Below are positions 44,781 through 57,070 of a DNA stretch of 64,000 bases, one piece after another. The stretch spans positions 34,147,410-34,211,409 of the forward strand of contig OY992537.1 of the NCBI GenBank assembly GCA_963921195.1. Reading direction: 5' to 3'. Made by a program: the position numbers and the translations under genes. The DNA comes from Pegoplata infirma (lineage: Eukaryota; Arthropoda; Insecta; Diptera; Anthomyiidae). Under the pieces are notes generated by a model. The model was not told the DNA's origin, searched no databases, and saw only the letters and a program-made list of their open reading frames with translations. Within the stretch, counting starts at the first letter, position 1. Every line of letters starts with the position of its first letter.

Positions 44781-45265
44781 AAAAAGAAGTTTTGTTAAAA
44801 AAAAAAATTAGAAAAAAGGAAAAAACATTTTTGATGAAAAAAAAAAAATAATGTAAAAAAGAAATTGATGAAAAAAAATTTTTTGATAGAAAAAAAAGAG
44901 GATATTGATGAACTTTTTTTTTTATGTAAAAAAAATTTGGTAGAAAAAAATTCTGATTGAAAAGTTTGTTGAAAAAAAAGAATTGATGAAAAAAAAGTGA
45001 TGCAAAAAAAAAATTGATGATAAAAAAATTTTTATCCAAGTTACAAATCGAAGTTTACAAACCTTTTTGCTTTTATGAAAGTGAAAACAGTAATTCATAT
45101 TTTCTTTTAACATGATAATGTTTTTAGGCTGGTGTCTAATTTTAAAATTGATGCAGGACGCCACCGCAGTTTGACTATATAAGCTACCGTCTTAAAAAAA
45201 ATGCCTGCAAATTTAGTACTCTTGCCCAAAACATTAAATCATGATAATGTTTAGCTGAAGATTTT
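44781..45265 (-). mobile_element. Rearranged X fragments
   Basis: 44790-45030 is the A-rich (TTGATGAAAAAA) block and 45031-45103 the ATCCAAGTTACAAATCGAAG block, both in minus orientation. 45106-45185 is the X start in plus orientation (AACATGATAATGTTTTTAGG to TTTGACTATATAAGCT). 45190-45265 is the X end in minus orientation (ATGCCTGCAAATTTAG; TTGCCCAAAACATTAAATC). Similar juxtaposition occurs at 57686. Confidence 0.6.
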
Positions 45266-46697
45266 TTTGATTAAACAAAAATTAAAAAAAAAATATTTTT
45301 ATGAAATTCTTAAGGTATAATCCTACTAAAAATGGAAAATCCTGATAGAAATGTTTATATGATCTCAGAATTTATATTTCCATTGCATTCCGAAGCAAAT
45401 TTTCTACTACTGTAATTAAAATTTGGAAAATAAAAAATTTCTATGTTCAATCTTCCAATCTAAAAAAAAATATTTCATTATTTTTCTTAAGTCGATTTCC
45501 TTTCAGTTTTAAGTATTTTTTCCTCTTTTGATTTATAACAAACCATTCAAGTGTTTTATAAAGAACATATTTTCCGTAAAAACTTCATTTGTTTTTTCTT
45601 TTCTTTCCCGGGGTAAGCAAAGAACATAAAAAATAAAACAATAGAATTACAAATAAAAAAAAACTTTTCAAATGAAATAAACTATTGTTTCCTAGCCACA
45701 AAAATCAAAAACGGATATTGCAGCAAATTGCCAAACCAAACAATAGAAACACGTACATATGTAACACCATGATTAGAAAGGCAACGGATTATGTTTTCAA
45801 AAGAGGGGGGAGTATCAAATGAATGGAATTTTATTCCCTTACAGTAATTTTTAAAGATGTTGTTGTCCTAACTGCAAATAGTCCAACTACATTTTTGAGG
45901 TCATTCAATTGCCATAGTTGGAACAATCACATAGAGGTTTTGACAACTGCTATATAAATGTGACAGCATAATGATCAAATATGTTTCACACTTACTCTAA
46001 CCACATTTTTGAAGTTATCACGAAAAGTGTGTTAATGTCACTGTGAAAATGACATAATTATTTCTGAAATTTTCTGCTTGGTCTTGTTCTAAGATCTCCA
46101 TTAACTTAATAACCAAAGTCCAATAATAATATAACTATAATGAACTTAGCATTCAAACTCGCATTGTATAGTAGTTGGCACAACCACATTAAGATTTTGA
46201 CAACCGCAATATAACTATGACACTTACAAATACTCTAACCACATTTATGAAGTTATCGACAAAAGGTGTAATAATTTCACTGAAAAAAATTTATTAAAAT
46301 TTCTAAAAATTTCAGCTTGAACTTTTTCTTAGATTTCCCAACACTTTCTTACCACAGTGTATTAATAATATAACTATAGTGGAACTGGAAAATCAACAAA
46401 GAAAAAAAAACAAAAAGCAAGCAATGAAGAAATAAAAGAAAACATATTTGCTTATCCTACGGATCAATGAAGTTAGATTGTAATAATATTTCTTTGTCAA
46501 TAAATAAAGTGAAATGAAGGAGCAAGTACAAAGGATCGACATTCCAAGAAAAAAAAAAATCCTTTAAAATTTTTTTTTAAATTTAATAAAGCAGTTAAGA
46601 GGGGCAAGGCAACATAAAAAAAGACTGAAAGAAACTCTACAAAAAATGGAATACAAATTCATTCATTTGCAACAGACCATATAAAATAAGATACACA
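45266..46697. other. Spacer with 253-bp-spaced direct repeat
   Basis: AGTTGGAACAATCACATAGA, then GGTTTTGACAACTGC and ACTCTAACCACATTTTTGAA at 45918-46020 recur with changes at 46171-46245. They are followed in both copies by CTGAAATTTTCTGCTTG-type and AATAATATAACTATA blocks. No protein is recognised. Confidence 0.6.
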
Positions 46698-46699
46698 TA

Positions 46700-47786
46700 T
46701 GAGGCATTCCACACCAAATGTCCAGCGAAAAAAAACACGTGTACCATAAACTTCTGAATAGCTTGTATGGATAGCCCTATATGGAACTTAGAAAATTGCG
46801 TTTTCGGTTTTTCAATTTTTCAAAAACTGGGCCTAGGAGGCGTGGTCAAATATTGGAAAAATTGTCAAATTTGTGGCGAGTTGCCTTGATTAAATATTTA
46901 TCACATTAAAACGAAATGCACCACAATCTTAAAATTTTACACTCTTATATAGTTTCGTATGGGCTATCGAATAAAATTTTTTTCCAAGAAAAATTTTCAG
47001 AACCCGTTCTGAAATTTTCCATTTTTTAAAAAAGTCAATTTATCAAAAATCCGGCCACTTTTTTTTTCTTTTTTTTAAATTTTTTTTTTAAAGTTTAGAT
47101 GTTTGTCCATCCACACAAAAAAAATCAGAAATGTATTTTTCGTTTTTTTCGAGAAAATCGCATTTGAATTTTAAATTTCATAACAATTTTGTAATTTGCT
47201 TGTATTTTCTTGTGTCAACAGAGCGTATGACGAATATTTATGCAATTAATATTACTCATTCGCAACTTTAAAACAAAGAAATACAAGCAAATAACAAAAT
47301 TGTTATGAAATTTAAAGTTCAAATGCGATTTTCTCGAAAAAAAAGATGAACGTGTTTCTGATTTTTTTTGTGTGGATGGACAAACCTCTAAACTTTTAAA
47401 AAAATAAATAAAAAAGAAAAAAAAAAGTGGCCGGATTTTTGATAAATTTACTTTTTTAAAAAATGGAAAATTTCAGAACGGGTTCTGAACATTTTCCAAA
47501 ACAAAAAATTTTAATCGATAGCCCATACAAAACTATATAAGAACGTAAATTTTTGACATTGTGGTGCATTCCGTATTAATGTGATAAATATTTAATCAAG
47601 GCAACTCGCCACAAATTTTACCATTTTTCCAATATTTGACCACGCCTCCTAAGCCCAATTTTCGAAAATTTGAAAAACCAAAAACGCAATTTTCTTAGTT
47701 ACATGTAGGGCTATCCAAACAACCTATTCAGAAATTTACGGGACACATGTTTTTCTGTAGCGGGACATTTGGTGTGTAATGCCTCA
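46700..47786. mobile_element. 1.09 kb palindromic MITE, copy 2
   Basis: Same family as 43557-44608: TGAGGCATTCCACACCAAAT ends, TA on both sides (46698-99, 47787-88), and the same arm blocks. One terminal mismatch exists at the right (GTGTGTAATGCC). Full palindrome about the centre near 47240. Confidence 0.95.
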
Positions 47787-48157
47787 TATGCTGGTAACAT
47801 TTCGTTTACTTTTCATTTTGTAAATACATAAATATTTTGTCTGCTTCTTTCTTTCTTTTTATACAATTTTTTGTTGTTGCTATATGTTTTACACCATTAA
47901 TTTAGTTTGCATAACATCAACATCACAAGTAAAGAGGACACAATAATATCACCACTGAAGCATATGTTAAATACCCTACAATAAGTATTGCCTGCCATAT
48001 CAAAAGATTTGTCTAACCACTAGTAATTTCGAATTATAAAACAAATTTATAAAATTTGCAAAATTTTCTTGAGTGTAAGGGTGACATGTTACTTTTTTTA
48101 AACTTCAAATCTGAGAAGTTTTTTTATACGAAAAATTTTTAAGAATCTGAGAATTTT

Positions 48158-49019
48158 TATACCCTTCACTCTAGTGATAGAGGGTATATATAAGTTTGTC
48201 ATTCCGTTTGTAACACCTCGAAATATTGGTCTAGGACCCAATAAAGTATATATATTCATGATCCTCGATCGATTTTAAGACGATTTAGCGATGTCCGTCC
48301 GTCCGTCCGTCCGTCCGTCCGTCCGTCCGTCCGTCCGTCCGTCCGTCCGTCTGTCTATCTGTCTGTTGAAAACACGCTAACTTTTGAAAGACTTTATGGA
48401 GGCTAGTGAAGTTTGGCATATATGTTGGACATTTACCTGGTGAAATCGGTCCTGTCTTTCAAAAGGTATGAGCAAAATATTGACTTTCGGCAAGGGTTTT
48501 TTGTGAATTTATGAAATAAAAAACACGCCAACTTTCAAAAGACCATTTTGATGATACTGAAGCTTGGCATATATGTTTTTCGTTCCCCTGGCCTAGTTCG
48601 TATTGAATTTCAGCCAAAGCGGTCTAATGGTTCAAAAGTTATTAGCAAAACCGTGAATTTCAGATTAGTTTCACCTTAAATTCACGTGTTGAAAACCCGT
48701 GAAACATGTTTTAAAAACATTAGTAAGTCACAACAATATTTTACAACGTATTTTTGGCACTCAAAAATTTTTTTAAACTAAAAAAAAAAAAAAATACACT
48801 CAAAAAAATTTTACACTAAAAAAAAAAATTTGCACTCAAAAAAATTTTGTAAATTATTATTTTTTTCAAAAATTATTAAAAAAAAGGTTGTTTTGCACAA
48901 TATGAAATATTTTTAATCAAAAATTTTATTTTTTTCACGTTAGAAAATTTACTTAAAAAGGGCATTGTGGAGGGTATTCATAGATTCGGCCAAGTTGAAT
49001 TTAACTTTTCTACTTGTTT
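48158..49019 (+). mobile_element. DINE-1-type element in satellite
   Basis: TATACCCTTCACTCTAGTGA start, GGTCTAGGACCCAATAAAGT, GATTTAGCGATGTCCGTCCG with an expanded (GTCC) run of about 14 units at 48293-48364, TACACTCAAAAAAATTTTAC-type repeats at 48793-48845, then GTGGAGGGTATTCATAGATT and CTACTTGTTT end. Satellite sequence flanks both sides. Confidence 0.9.
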
Positions 49020-50204
49020 AACTTCAAATCTGAGAAATTTTCTATATGAAAAATATTTAAGAATCTGAGTATTTTTCTATATGAAAAATGTCTCAGAATC
49101 TGAGAAATATTTCTGAGGCATTTTTTCTATATAAAAAATGTCTCATTTTTCTATACGCAAAATGTATCAGAATCTTTGAAATTTTTCTATTCGAATGTCT
49201 ATGAGTTTGAGAATTTTTCTATAAGAAAAATGTCTAAAAATCTAAAAAATATTTCTCTACAAAAAATGTTTTAAAATCTGAGAAGTTTTTCTATACCAAA
49301 ACCTCTGAGAATTTTCTAGACGACAAATATCTTATAGTATTAGAATTTTTATTTTTCTAAGAATTTTCCAACACGAAATATGTCTTAGAATATGAAAATT
49401 TTTCACACCGAAAATTTCTCAGAATCAGTGAATTTTTTAATACGAAATATATGTCAGAATATGAGAGCATATTTATACGAAAATATCTCAGATTCTTCTA
49501 TATAAAGAATGTCTTTCAATCACAGGATCTTAACAAAAAATATCTCAGAATCTGAGAACTTTTTATATGAAAAATGTCACTGAAGCAGAAAATTTTTATT
49601 TACGAAACATGTTTCAGAATCTGTGAGTTTTTTTTAGCGAATCTGAGAATTTTTCATTCGAAAAATTATAAAGAATTTGAAAACTGTCTCAGAATTTGAG
49701 AACTTTTCTATTGGAAATTTTCTGAGAATTTTTCTATACCAAAAAAAGTCTCAAAATCTAATGTCTAAGAATCAGTGAATTTTTTATAAGAAAAAATGTC
49801 TTAGAATCTAAGAAATTTTTTATACGAAAAATGACTCAGAATCTGAAAATTTTTATATACGAAAAATCTCTCTGAATCTGAATTTTTTTTTTATATAAAA
49901 AATATCTCAGAATCTAAGAAATTTTTTACACGAAAACTGTCTCAGAATCTGAGAATTTTTCTATACTAAAAATGTCTTAGAATCTGAGAATTTCTCTATA
50001 CGAAAAAATTTCGCAGAATCTGAGAGTTTTTCTATACGAAAAATGTCTCAGAACTTAAGACTTTTTCTATTAGAAAATATTCCAGAATCTGAGACTTATT
50101 CTATTGGAAAAATGTTTCTAAATCTGAAACTTTTTCTATAGGAAAAATCTTCTAGAATCTGAGACTTTTTCTATAGAAAAGATTTCTCAGAGTCTGAGAT
50201 TTTT

Positions 50205-51363
50205 TTTAACATGATAATGTTTTTAGGCTGGTGTCTAATTTTAAAAAAGTTGCAGGACGCCACCTCAGTTTGACTATATAAGATAACAATTAACGAAAAA
50301 GAAAACAAGAATTACTATTTCCATTTTCTTTAAACCAAAAATTTTGAGTTTGTAACTTGGATAATACTTAACCTCGTGGACCACGAGTCGTGGTGAATAA
50401 ACCCGTTTTTCTCCAGCTGGTGATTAAAAAGTTATCTAATAATTTTTCAACAAAAAAAGTTTTTTTTTTTCAACAAAAAACATTTTTTTTCATCAATTTT
50501 TTTTTTGATCAAATTTTTTTATTCATCAATTTTTTTTTGTTCATCAAATTTTTTTCATCAAATATCTTTTTTTATAATTTTTTTTTTCATCAATTTTTTT
50601 TTATTTTCATCACTTTTTTTTATTAAATTTTTCATATTTTTTTTTTCATCAATTTTTTTGTTTTTTCATCAAATTTTTTTTTTTTCAATAAATTTTTTTT
50701 TTTCATAAAATTTTTTTTCATAATTTTTTTTTAATTTTTTTCATAAATTTTGTGTTCATAAATTTTTTTTCATCAATTTTTTTTTCATAAATTTTTTTTC
50801 ATAAATTTGTCTTCATCAAAAAATTTTGCTTTTCATCAAAAAAATTTTTTGGTTAGTAAATTTTTTTTTTTTATAAAAAATTTTATTTTTTCATCAAAAA
50901 TTTTTTTTTCACCAAAAATGTTGTTTTCATCAAATTTTTTTTTTGTCAAAATTTTGTTTTTTGTGAAAAAAAAAATATTTTTTTTTTTCAAAAACTAGTA
51001 AAAACTACTTTTCCACCAAGTCTAAGCTTTTTACATAAAATTTTCCATTGGTTTATCAAATGTACATAATACAAGTGAGAGTGTTAAATTCTTCGGTGCC
51101 GAATCTTTTATACTCTCTAAAATGTAAAAACACTTTTTTGCACTTATTTTTGCAATCATTTACCAAATGTACAGCTCTTTTGGTTTTTTAATGGGGTCCT
51201 CGACTGATATTTCAATTCGTTTTGCATGGAATAGCAAAGTAATATAACATTATTTTTTCTAAAAAAAAAAAACTTTGCTTTGGCAAGTACACCCAAATCT
51301 TCCGCAAAACATTATCATGATTTAATGTTTTGGGCAAGAGCACAAAATTTGCAGGCATATTTT
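50205..51363 (+). mobile_element. X element copy 4 (short, uninterrupted)
   Basis: TTTAACATGATAATGTTTTT start inside a satellite unit, TTTGACTATATAAGATAACA (one copy of the 11-bp site), T-rich block 50440-51000, GTGCCGAATCTTTTATACTC, GCAGGCATATTTT end. It is the best reference for X because nothing is nested inside. Confidence 0.8.
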
Positions 51364-51423
51364 ATACGAGTCTGAGAAAAGTTTCTCCGAACCTGAGAAT
51401 TTTTCAATATAAAAAATGTCTTA

Positions 51424-54176
51424 CACTCTAATTAATTTTCATGTAAATTTACCCTGTTTATAGTAGGTAACTTGTCTCCTACTATAAACCGTGTAAAAAT
51501 ACTTGTTGTGCTTAAAGTGATAGACACAAAGTATGTAAACGTACATATTCATGTGTCTACAAAATGCTTCGCAACAAAAATGTTTCAGGAAAATTTACAC
51601 GTTTTGTGTGTAAATAAACATGTTTATTTAGTAAACTTAAAGTAGAAATGCCTGGAAATACATGAAAATTATGTACATATACATTGAAATTGGTTTTTAT
51701 AAAACCACCCTAACCTTTCCAAATTCAAATTTTAAAAAAACAATAAATGCATTTTTATATATTTTATTTAAAATAAAAAAGGCTAATGAAGGCTTAAAAC
51801 AAACGTGTTAAAATTAAATAAAAAAAGCTAAAACAAATAAAAAAAATAATTAAAAATGTAACCAAAAACATTTCTTTCTATAGAAAAATTCTCAGATTCT
51901 GAGACATTTTTTACAGAAAAATTCTTGTACAGAAAAATTTTCAGATTCTGAGACATTATTTCTATAGAAAAACTTTCAGATACTGGGATATTTTTTCCAT
52001 AGAAAAATTCTCAGATTCTGAGACATTTTTTCTATAGAAAACAGATTCTGAGACATTTTTTCTATAGAAAAATTCTCAGATTCTGAGACATTTTTTCTAT
52101 AGAATCTGAGACATTTTTTCTATAGAATCGGAGACATTTTTTCTATAGAAAAAGTCTCAGATTCTGAAACATTTTTTCTATAGAAAAATTCTCAGATTCT
52201 GAGACATTTTTTCTATAGAAAAATTCTCAGATTCTGAGACATTTTTTCTATAGAAAAATTCTCAGATTCTGAGACAATTTTTCTATAGAAAAATTCTCAG
52301 ATTCTAAGACATTTTTTCTATAGAAAAATTCTCAGATTCTGAGACATTTTTCTAAAGAAAAATTCTCAGATTCTGAGACATTTTTTCTATAGAAAAATTC
52401 TCAGATTCTGAGACATTTTTTCTATAGAAAATTTCTTAGATTCAGAGACATTTTTTCTATAGAAAAATTCTCAGATTCAGAAACATTTTTTCTATAGAAA
52501 AATTCTCAGATTCTGAGACATTTTTTCTATAGAAAAATTCGAAGATTCTGAGACATTTTTTCTATAGAAAAATTCTCAGATTATGACATTTTTTCTATAG
52601 AAAAATTCTCAGATTCTGAGAAATTTTTTCTATAGAAAAATTCTTAGATTCTGAGAAATTTTTTCTATAGAAAAATTCTCAGATTCTGAGACATTTGTTC
52701 TATAGAAAAATTCTCAGATTCTGACATTTTTTCTATAGAAAAATTCTCAGATTTTGAGACATTTTTTTCTATAGAAAAATTTTCAGTTTCTGAGACATTT
52801 TTTTCTGTAGAAAAATTTTCAGTTCCTGAGACATTTTTTCTATAGAAAAATTTTCAGTTCCTGAGACATGTTTTTTTATAGAAAAATTGTCAGATTCTGA
52901 GACATTTTTTCTATAGAAAAATTCTTAGATTCTGAGACATTTTCTCTATAGAAAAATTCTCAGATTCTGGACATTTCCTCTATAGAAAAATTCTCGGATT
53001 CTGAGACATTTTCTCTATAGAAAAATTCTCAGATTCTGAAAGATTTTTTCTACGGAAAAATAAAAAAATGTAGAGTAATTTTCTATAGAAACAATATTCT
53101 GAGACATTTTTGATAGAAAAAAATATCTATTGAAATATGCTCTATAGAAAAAATGACTCGGAATTTGGGAACTTTTCTTTAAAAAAATATATCTCAGAAT
53201 CTGAGAATTTTGCTACAGAAAAAATGTCACAGAATCTTAGAATTTTGCTTTAGAAAAAATGTCTCAGAGTCTTAGAATTTTTCTACAGCAAAAATGTCTC
53301 AGAATCTGAGAATTAAACTTTTCTATAAAAAATATCTAGAATCTGAGATTTTTTTACCAATCTGTATTTTACAAGAATTTTTTTTTTTTTCAAATTGTTG
53401 GTTTATCAAAATTAATTTCTGTTCTGTTGTGCTTAAGAACATGCTGCAACCTACCCAAACGACCCATTCCCCATATCACAAAATATTGAAATTCTTGAAG
53501 TTGAATACTTCCACCGGACATTGTTTGGCCTATTGGTTCTAATGTTTACCCAAATTTTGATGCAAATTGTGGCTCTATATTTTGAATGCGTTTCGCTCTA
53601 TGATTTCCAATCAATTTCAAACCAAAAGGACCTTAAGAAATAAAAAAAAAGAAATAGAAAATTAAAATGCGAGTTTTAAGATTAAACATTTGAATCTAAT
53701 AGGGCCAGCACACGTGAAGAAGAATCTTCATAGAAACCAAAATTCCCTCATGTGCGAAACTATCAAAATGAATTCATTTACTTACAAAGAGAAGCAGAGA
53801 TTATGGTATTAGATTCCTCAGTTGCAAGCTGTGTTGCTCGTATTTGATTTTTTGTTTGTCTAATTTTCCAAATTGTTTTTTAAAAATGAAGTTTTGACAA
53901 TTTCCACAATACTTTGTTAAATTATGTACGATTACATATTTTGTGTCTGAAACAGAATTAACATGGAAAAAATGTATATTTAAAGTGAAAGTGTTTATAA
54001 TCTTATAAACATGTTTCACAACACACACTGTACTATACTTTGTGTTTAATTCCTTACAAATAAATGTGTAACTATTTTGTTCAAACACTACGTGTTTAAA
54101 TTTGCGTATTTTCTGTAAATATACATGAAAATTTACTAATTTAATAATAGTAAAGTTACATGCATTTTTTAGAGTG
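51424..54176. mobile_element. CACTCTAA inverted-repeat element carrying array 5
   Basis: CACTCTAATTAATTTTCATG at the left; the right end inverted reads CACTCTAAAAAATGCATG, with ACATGAAAATTTAC further in. TA flanks both sides (51422-23, 54177-78) and satellite array 4 continues beyond. The subterminal parts share AAACATG/TTTACACGT-type blocks. The middle 1.5 kb is a 35-bp array of a different variant from the array it interrupts. No transposase. Confidence 0.65.
51870..53355. repeat. 35-bp satellite array 5
   Basis: About 33 units AAAAATTCTCAGATTCTGAG plus ACATTTTTTCTATAG, mostly at 35 bp with occasional 20-30 bp truncated units near 52030-52130. After about 53060 the orientation flips to AAAAATGTCTCAGAATCTGAG-type for six units. 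Intermediate homogeneity between arrays 3 and 1. Confidence 0.9.
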
Positions 54177-54609
54177 TAGATTCTGATAATTTTTTTTGTA
54201 AGAATATCAGAACTTTTTTAAAGGAAAAATGCCTAAGGATGTGAAAATTTGTCTAGACGAAAAATGTATCAGAACTTTTCTGCACGAAAGATGTTTCAGA
54301 ATCTGAGGATTTTTCTATACCAAAAATGTCTGGAAATCTGAGATTTTTTATACCAAAAATGGCTCAGATTTTGAGAATTTTTTTATACAGAAAATTGTTT
54401 ATAAAATAGGAATTTTTCTAGACTAAAAATTCCAGCAATAGATTTTGCAAAAACTGTACAAAAGGTTTGATAATTTTTCTATTCAATAAAAATCTAAGAA
54501 ATTTGAATTTTTCTAAACGAGTACTTTTTGAGTATTTTCTATGCCAAATCCTTTTAAAATCTAAAAACTTTTCTTTACAAAAAATGTCTCAAATCTAAGA
54601 TTTTTCTTA

Positions 54610-55329
54610 CACTCAAAAAAAATCTTGTCAAATTACAAGAAAAAGTCTCGTAATCCCATTTAACCAATATTTGACAGCTTTCCTTGTTTTTTAACAAACA
54701 ATTTTAGATCGAAATTTATTTTTTTTTTTTTTTATTTTACGTTTTTTCTTGTAATTTTACAAATTTTCAATATTTTTTTACGAAAAAAATCTAGTAAATT
54801 TACAAGAATTTCTTGTAAGTTTTATTTCGCCAAAAAAGTTGCAAATTAACAATTTTATTGGTAAAAATCTTGTAAAATTACTAAAAAGCTCGTAATTTTT
54901 ACTAGGAATTCTCGTAAAATAGGAGATAGCAAAAAATCTAGTAAAAACACGAAACCTCCTTGTAAGTTTTATCGCATTAAAAAAATTTTAAATTTATAAT
55001 TTTTTTAGTAAAAAGCTTGTAAAATAACAAAATTATTGGTAAAATGCTTGTAAAATAACAACAATACGAAAAACTCGTAGTGTTTACTAGGAATTCTCAT
55101 AAAATAGGAGGTAGGGAAAAATCTAGTATTAACGCGAAACCTCCTTGTAAGTTTTATCGCGTCAAAAAAATTGTAAATTTACAATTTTTTTTTGGTAAAA
55201 AGCTTGTTAAATTACAAAATTATTGGTAGAATGCTTGTAAAATAACAAGGAGTTTTTGTCAAATAGTAGGTTGCAAAAAAAAGAAGTTAAAAATTGTTCT
55301 TGTAATTGTACAAGGTTTTTTTTTGAGTG
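54610..55329. mobile_element. CACTC element N
   Basis: CACTCAAAAAAAATCTTGTC start, inverse TTTTTTTTGAGTG end, TA on both sides (54608-09, 55330-31). The interior repeats TTGTAAAATTACAAG-type dyads and contains two similar blocks (GGAATTCTCGTAAAATAGGA near 54904 and 55089; ACCTCCTTGTAAGTTTTATC near 54954 and 55138), a 185-bp internal duplication. Confidence 0.85.
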
Positions 55330-55331
55330 TA

Positions 55332-56487
55332 ACAAAAAAGATATAATAATAATACTATGTAGGGTATATTCAAGATTCGACACTGTCAATTACAATTTTG
55401 TTACTTGGTTTTGTCAACAAATATAATTTTTTTTTTTATATATATGAGTGATATGCATTATGGAAAAATTTTAACACTGCTGTTTTCTTTATTAGAAAAA
55501 AAAAAAAAACAGATGCAATTTTTAACAAGCAGTTGTAGTTATAGAAATATATGGCAGTAATGGACATTATAGTCTAGAAAAAATGAGAACAACAAAATTA
55601 ATAAACAACATAAACATAAACAAAAAAATAAAAATGTTGTGTATAGAAAAACACCTCTTGTGGTTATCAACTTCAGGTCATGACATAAAATAAATTTTAG
55701 ATTTCCTATTTTTGCATGTTAAACAAAAAGGCAGCCAGGATAATTTAGACTGATGTATTTGTGTCAAAATATTTATACAAAAATTTTAAAGAATATAAAA
55801 TTGGAAGTATTTAAATATTTTATGGAAGAAATTTTTACTAAATTTTGTTATATTTAAATATTTTTCAATAAAACTAGTTCATTTCTTTAAAACTTGTGTA
55901 ATTTTTAAACATTTATGGCTTTTGCATGTGTTTGAAATATATTTTTTCTTCAAACTTATAAAAACTTTGTAGTAGAAAAACATTTAATTTTATTTTATTT
56001 TTGTTATTATTTCTTTTTTCTCTATGTTTCATATTTTAAGATAATGTTTGTTTATAAACTGCATTTAAAATAAAATTTTCCCATACAAAATTTTGTATGA
56101 TTTTGTATTTTGGTAGTTGGGTAGCATAAGCAGTCATTTTTGTTCTTTTATGTAGATTTAGAAAATAGAAAACTGTTTGACATAGTTGTTTGTCTTGCTT
56201 GATTTTTCAAAAAAAAAAATATATAGAAGTTTTTAAAAATGAAGTTTTACTTTTAATATAATTAAACTTTGTTTTAGTTTTATCGAAAATCAACAAAATA
56301 AATGTTGATGTTAAGAGTAGGTGTCTATTGTATTATGGGGCGTATGATTAATAATTTTACAAACAATTTAATATGAATTGCTATTAAGTATACGCTACAG
56401 AGTATACAGTAGCCTGTTCCGAAAAATAAAATTTAAGGTAAGAGCAAAAAACGATGTTACTTTAAGAGATGATAAAGGGAAAAATAA
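55332..56487. other. Spacer, no feature seen
   Basis: AT-rich, no recognisable element ends or protein. Confidence 0.4.
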
Positions 56488-57070
56488 TCCAAAAAAAAAT
56501 TGGAGTCTGTCTTTGCCTCCCTACAATCGGTTGAAGTTCGCAATCGTAGTGTATTTTTTCAAAAAAATATTTTTTTTATGTTTTGGCTGCAATTGGTGTA
56601 AAATTTTTTGCACAATGTGGAGTACATTAAGGAAAAAATATTTCCATGATGAAATTTAATCCACTTATTTGAATTGAATTTTAGTTGCAAAACTAGTAAA
56701 ATAAATATTTTTTTTTCTTTTTTTAACGTTTTTTAAGTTGCTTAAAATGGCACTCAAAGAACATGGACGATTTAAAGTACGCGTTCGAACTTGATTAAGT
56801 AACATCGGCGTCAATGTAGAAATTTAAAGTTCAATATGGCCAAAAACTTAGATTTTTTTTCTTAAAATGCTCTGGTGGACCAAAATTATTCCATGAAAAC
56901 TTTTTAAATAATTTTCCCTTAATGTACTAAACATTCCTCAAATTTTGACACCAATGCGGTCAACACAAAAAATATTTTTTTTTTTTACTTAATAAACTAC
57001 GATTGCGAACTTTAACCGGTTATAGGGAGGCACAGACAGACTCCAAATTTTTTTCTCATTATTTGTATCC
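56488..57070. mobile_element. Foldback element with 170-bp arms
   Basis: ATTGGAGTCTGTCTTTGCCT, CCCTACAATCGGTTGAAGTT, CGCAATCGTAGT and TAGTACATTAAGG-type blocks at 56500-56660 are inverted at 56890-57055. The 93- and 75-codon frames here are the two arms read in opposite directions. A non-autonomous repeat; the exact ends are not defined. Confidence 0.7.

Larger units (their letters stand above)
48090..54607. repeat. 35-bp satellite array 4, broken into four parts
   Basis: Diverged satellite lies at 48090-48157, 49020-50204, 51364-51423 and 54177-54607, always AAAAATGTCTCAGAATCTGAG-type orientation with AATTTTTCTATACG between. The gaps are a DINE-1, an X and a 2.75 kb inverted-repeat element. 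Parts of a single older array of roughly 1.75 kb can be joined across them. Confidence 0.8.

Noticed and set aside
53294..53542. 82-codon frame at the end of satellite array 5, considered as an exon
   Set aside because: Its first third is satellite sequence and the remainder has no recognisable motif; it lies inside an inverted-repeat element.
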